Shown piece by piece: positions 11,067 to 12,641 of a DNA stretch of 12,641 nucleotides. The translations under genes were made by a program, and so were the position numbers. The stretch covers positions 1 through 12,641 of the forward strand of contig CALFIC010000121.1 in NCBI GenBank assembly GCA_937876225.1. The letters are read 5' to 3'. The notes below the pieces were generated by a model. The model was given only the letters and a program-made list of their open reading frames with translations, made no database searches and was not told the origin of the DNA. How positions within the stretch are numbered: the stretch's first letter is position 1; every line of letters begins with the position of its first letter. Origin of the DNA: an uncultured Chloroflexota bacterium (GTDB taxonomy: Bacteria; Chloroflexota; Chloroflexia; Chloroflexales; Roseiflexaceae).

Positions 11067-12641
11067 ATGCAACACAATTCACGCGCAATTCGCCATTGGG
11101 CATTCACGGCTATTTTAGTCGTTTTGTCGAGTGTATTACCAATTGGCGCCGCCATTCCGATTAGTAAGGCGGCCACACCGAGTGGATCAGCCACGTTGAC
11201 CATCAATGGTGGTGGTGGTGCGGCGGCTGATGGTAGCGACGGTATTAAGTTGAACTTCAATGTGACCACATACGGGGGTGAGCAAATCAAGTTCCGTGGC
11301 AAAAATCACCTTTATTTGGCGGGAGAATTCGGGGCGCATTTGAATATTGGTGGCGCCACATCCGCAAGTGGAATTACCCTCAGCACCGAGAACTTGTCAC
11401 GGGCATCCAAGGATATCAGTGGTGGCGCAGATAGTGACACCTTTACCATCGGCAATCTGACAGGGAGTGCAAATATCACCGGTGCCACAACCACTGGTGA
11501 CGCCACTGCCGTCATGACCTACACCAAAGTGTTTAATACGCGCACCTATACATTGGTGCGCTCGATATCATATATCTACCCAAATCGGTACTATAGCGAC
11601 TCACTCAAAGTGATTATTCCCGCAGGTAACACGTCAGTGGTCACCCTCTACAAAGGTGGCGATACCGCACCGGGTGAAACAATCGGCACCGACGATTGCG
11701 ACCTAGCCGGTATGGGGATGATTGATACAGTGCCAGTGCGTGACGTCACGAGTATTGATACAACGTGTCAAGCAATCGTCGGTATGCGTGAAAATAAGTT
11801 GACGAGTGGTATGGTGACATTTGACGGTGCAGTGTCAGAGCATTATACGATTCCGATTACTGCAGTGACATCTGGTAGTGCACTGGATTATTATGCCCAA
11901 CAAACGTCATTCAAAACAGATAATACGCACGACAGTGGATTAATGATCGCATATACGATTGGATCCACGGCGGGCACCTATATCAAAGACAATATCACCT
12001 ATGTCAGCACCCAAGGGGTCAATCTAGATGCGATTTGGAGTAACCCAACCTACAACTCGATTGGGCACCTTTATTTGCCATTGAGTAATTCCATGCTCAC
12101 CAATCAATCTGGCTTGGGATATACATTTACCTTACCAACCAATTTAGTCTATGGCACGATTAACAACACCTGTGGCGGCACGGCGACAGTGGTAGGCAAT
12201 GTACTCACAGTTACCGGTGCAGCAGTCAATGCCTTGAGTAAATGTGTCATTGATTTCGACGTCGGTGCCACAGCCAACGCCACCTATACCTTGACATCAG
12301 CAAGTGTCGGTAGCGTGACCGGCGTGATTAATGCAGTCGGCAAATCATCGGTGGTGTTTAGTGGTATTTCACCCACATTCACCATCACGCCCACACCAAC
12401 CATTACCAACACGCCAACCAATACGGCCACCAATACGTCGACATCCACCAATACTCCGACCAACACCAGTACCCCGACATTGACACCGACCGCAACAAAT
12501 ACAAGTACACCAACAGATACCGCAACCAACACGGCGACCCCAACCAACACTTTTACGCGCACCCCAACCAACACCCCAACCGATACCAACACCCCAACCA
12601 ATACCAATACGCCCACCTATACCAACACACCAACCAACACA
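11067..12641 (+). CDS. Secreted surface protein with Thr/Asn/Pro-rich repeat tail (3' end beyond window)
   Basis: The frame from ATG 11067 stays open for 525 codons to the window edge. The N-terminus is a Sec signal peptide: basic residues (RAIRH), a hydrophobic core (AFTAILVVLSSVLPIGAA) and probable cleavage after SKAA (residue 36). Residues 37-435 are Gly/Thr/Asn-rich and beta-strand-like, as in surface adhesins. Four cysteines (211, 234, 369, 393) could form two disulfides. Residues about 335-425 (LPTNLVYGTINNTCGG, then a Val/Thr-rich strand region and KCVIDFDVGA) resemble the DUF11/DUF7933 repeat found in bacterial surface proteins. From residue 436 the chain becomes a Thr-every-second-residue linker (TPTNT type) that probably leads to a further domain or a wall/membrane anchor outside the window. 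The ribosome binding site is weak (TTAGG near 11052). The product is probably exported or surface attached; its exact role is unknown. Confidence 0.85.
   Translation, partial: MQHNSRAIRHWAFTAILVVLSSVLPIGAAIPISKAATPSGSATLTINGGGGAAADGSDGIKLNFNVTTYGGEQIKFRGKNHLYLAGEFGAHLNIGGATSASGITLSTENLSRASKDISGGADSDTFTIGNLTGSANITGATTTGDATAVMTYTKVFNTRTYTLVRSISYIYPNRYYSDSLKVIIPAGNTSVVTLYKGGDTAPGETIGTDDCDLAGMGMIDTVPVRDVTSIDTTCQAIVGMRENKLTSGMVTFDGAVSEHYTIPITAVTSGSALDYYAQQTSFKTDNTHDSGLMIAYTIGSTAGTYIKDNITYVSTQGVNLDAIWSNPTYNSIGHLYLPLSNSMLTNQSGLGYTFTLPTNLVYGTINNTCGGTATVVGNVLTVTGAAVNALSKCVIDFDVGATANATYTLTSASVGSVTGVINAVGKSSVVFSGISPTFTITPTPTITNTPTNTATNTSTSTNTPTNTSTPTLTPTATNTSTPTDTATNTATPTNTFTRTPTNTPTDTNTPTNTNTPTYTNTPTNT
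12372..12641 (+). repeat. Degenerate ACC-AAC-ACN-CCN tandem repeat encoding a TPTNT linker
   Basis: From 12372 to the edge (90 codons) the coding strand is built from Thr codons alternating with Pro, Asn, Ser, Ala and Asp codons. Period-6 and period-12 motifs such as ACCCCAACCAAC recur with many third-position changes, so the array is maintained at protein level rather than being a fresh DNA expansion. Such linkers are typically extended, often O-glycosylated spacers; this is family knowledge, not shown here. The repeat can vary in length by slippage and may continue past the window. Confidence 0.85.

Noticed and set aside
12284..12616. Minus-strand frame encoding a Val/Gly/Leu-rich repetitive protein
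   Set aside because: It is the antisense shadow of the Thr/Asn/Pro repeat: the complement of ACC/AAC/CCA codons reads as GTN/GGN/TTG. The plus-strand gene has a signal peptide, promoter and continuous frame.
12372..12641. CRISPR array or satellite DNA
   Set aside because: The units are degenerate 6- to 12-mers in frame with an open gene, with no constant repeats or unique spacers of CRISPR length.

Overview
The window looks like ordinary chromosome from a Chloroflexota bacterium, most plausibly a filamentous Chloroflexia of the Herpetosiphon/Chloroflexus type. The grounds are a canonical str operon, a bactofilin next to a FtsB-like gene, an Uma2 protein (a family greatly expanded in this phylum and in cyanobacteria), and a secreted protein with a Thr-Pro-Thr-Asn tail of the kind common in Herpetosiphon-like genomes. 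The phylum call is inference from gene style and content, not from a database match.

Layout. (1) 1-3407, minus strand: the str operon in the order rpsL, rpsG, fusA, tuf (tuf runs off the left edge). It is driven by a near-consensus sigma-70 promoter at 3379-3407 and has a leader of about 135 nt. (2) 3408-3648: a divergent regulatory region with phased T-tracts, a tandem 9-bp repeat and a 14-bp hairpin touching the next ribosome binding site. (3) 3649-4671, plus: a phytanoyl-CoA dioxygenase (PhyH)-family Fe(II)/2-oxoglutarate oxygenase, followed by a strong hairpin. (4) 4924-5434, plus: a two-gene cassette of small proteins that overlap by about 107 nt in different frames. The first has an excisionase-like helix-turn-helix. 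(5) 5438-5473: a terminator between converging units. (6) 5485-6676, minus: a peroxiredoxin (bcp) and an Uma2-family protein, apparently one transcript. (7) 6677-6839: a divergent regulatory region with an 18-bp inverted repeat. (8) 6840-7571, plus: trmD. (9) 7572-8043: a non-coding AT-rich stretch ending in a consensus-like promoter. (10) 8044-10775, plus: an apparent four-gene envelope/morphogenesis operon (bactofilin, FtsB/DivIC-like protein, GT2 glycosyltransferase, DUF624-like membrane protein) ending in a strong terminator. (11) 10829-11066: a very AT-rich spacer with a consensus promoter. (12) 11067 to the right edge, plus: a secreted surface protein that stays open to the end of the window.

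How the parts work together. The str genes supply translation machinery (S12, S7, EF-G, EF-Tu), and TrmD supplies the m1G37 tRNA modification. The bactofilin-FtsB-GT2-membrane protein set suggests a unit for cell shape, division and cell-surface sugars. Bcp is a peroxide-detoxifying enzyme.

I found no convincing new multi-gene defence or mobile system. The most unusual signals are structural: a nested long hairpin inside the start of the FtsB-like gene, a G-U-compensated hairpin at the dioxygenase start, the overlapping small-gene pair, and the operator-like repeat between bcp and trmD. No tRNA, rRNA, CRISPR array, insertion sequence or replication origin was recognised.
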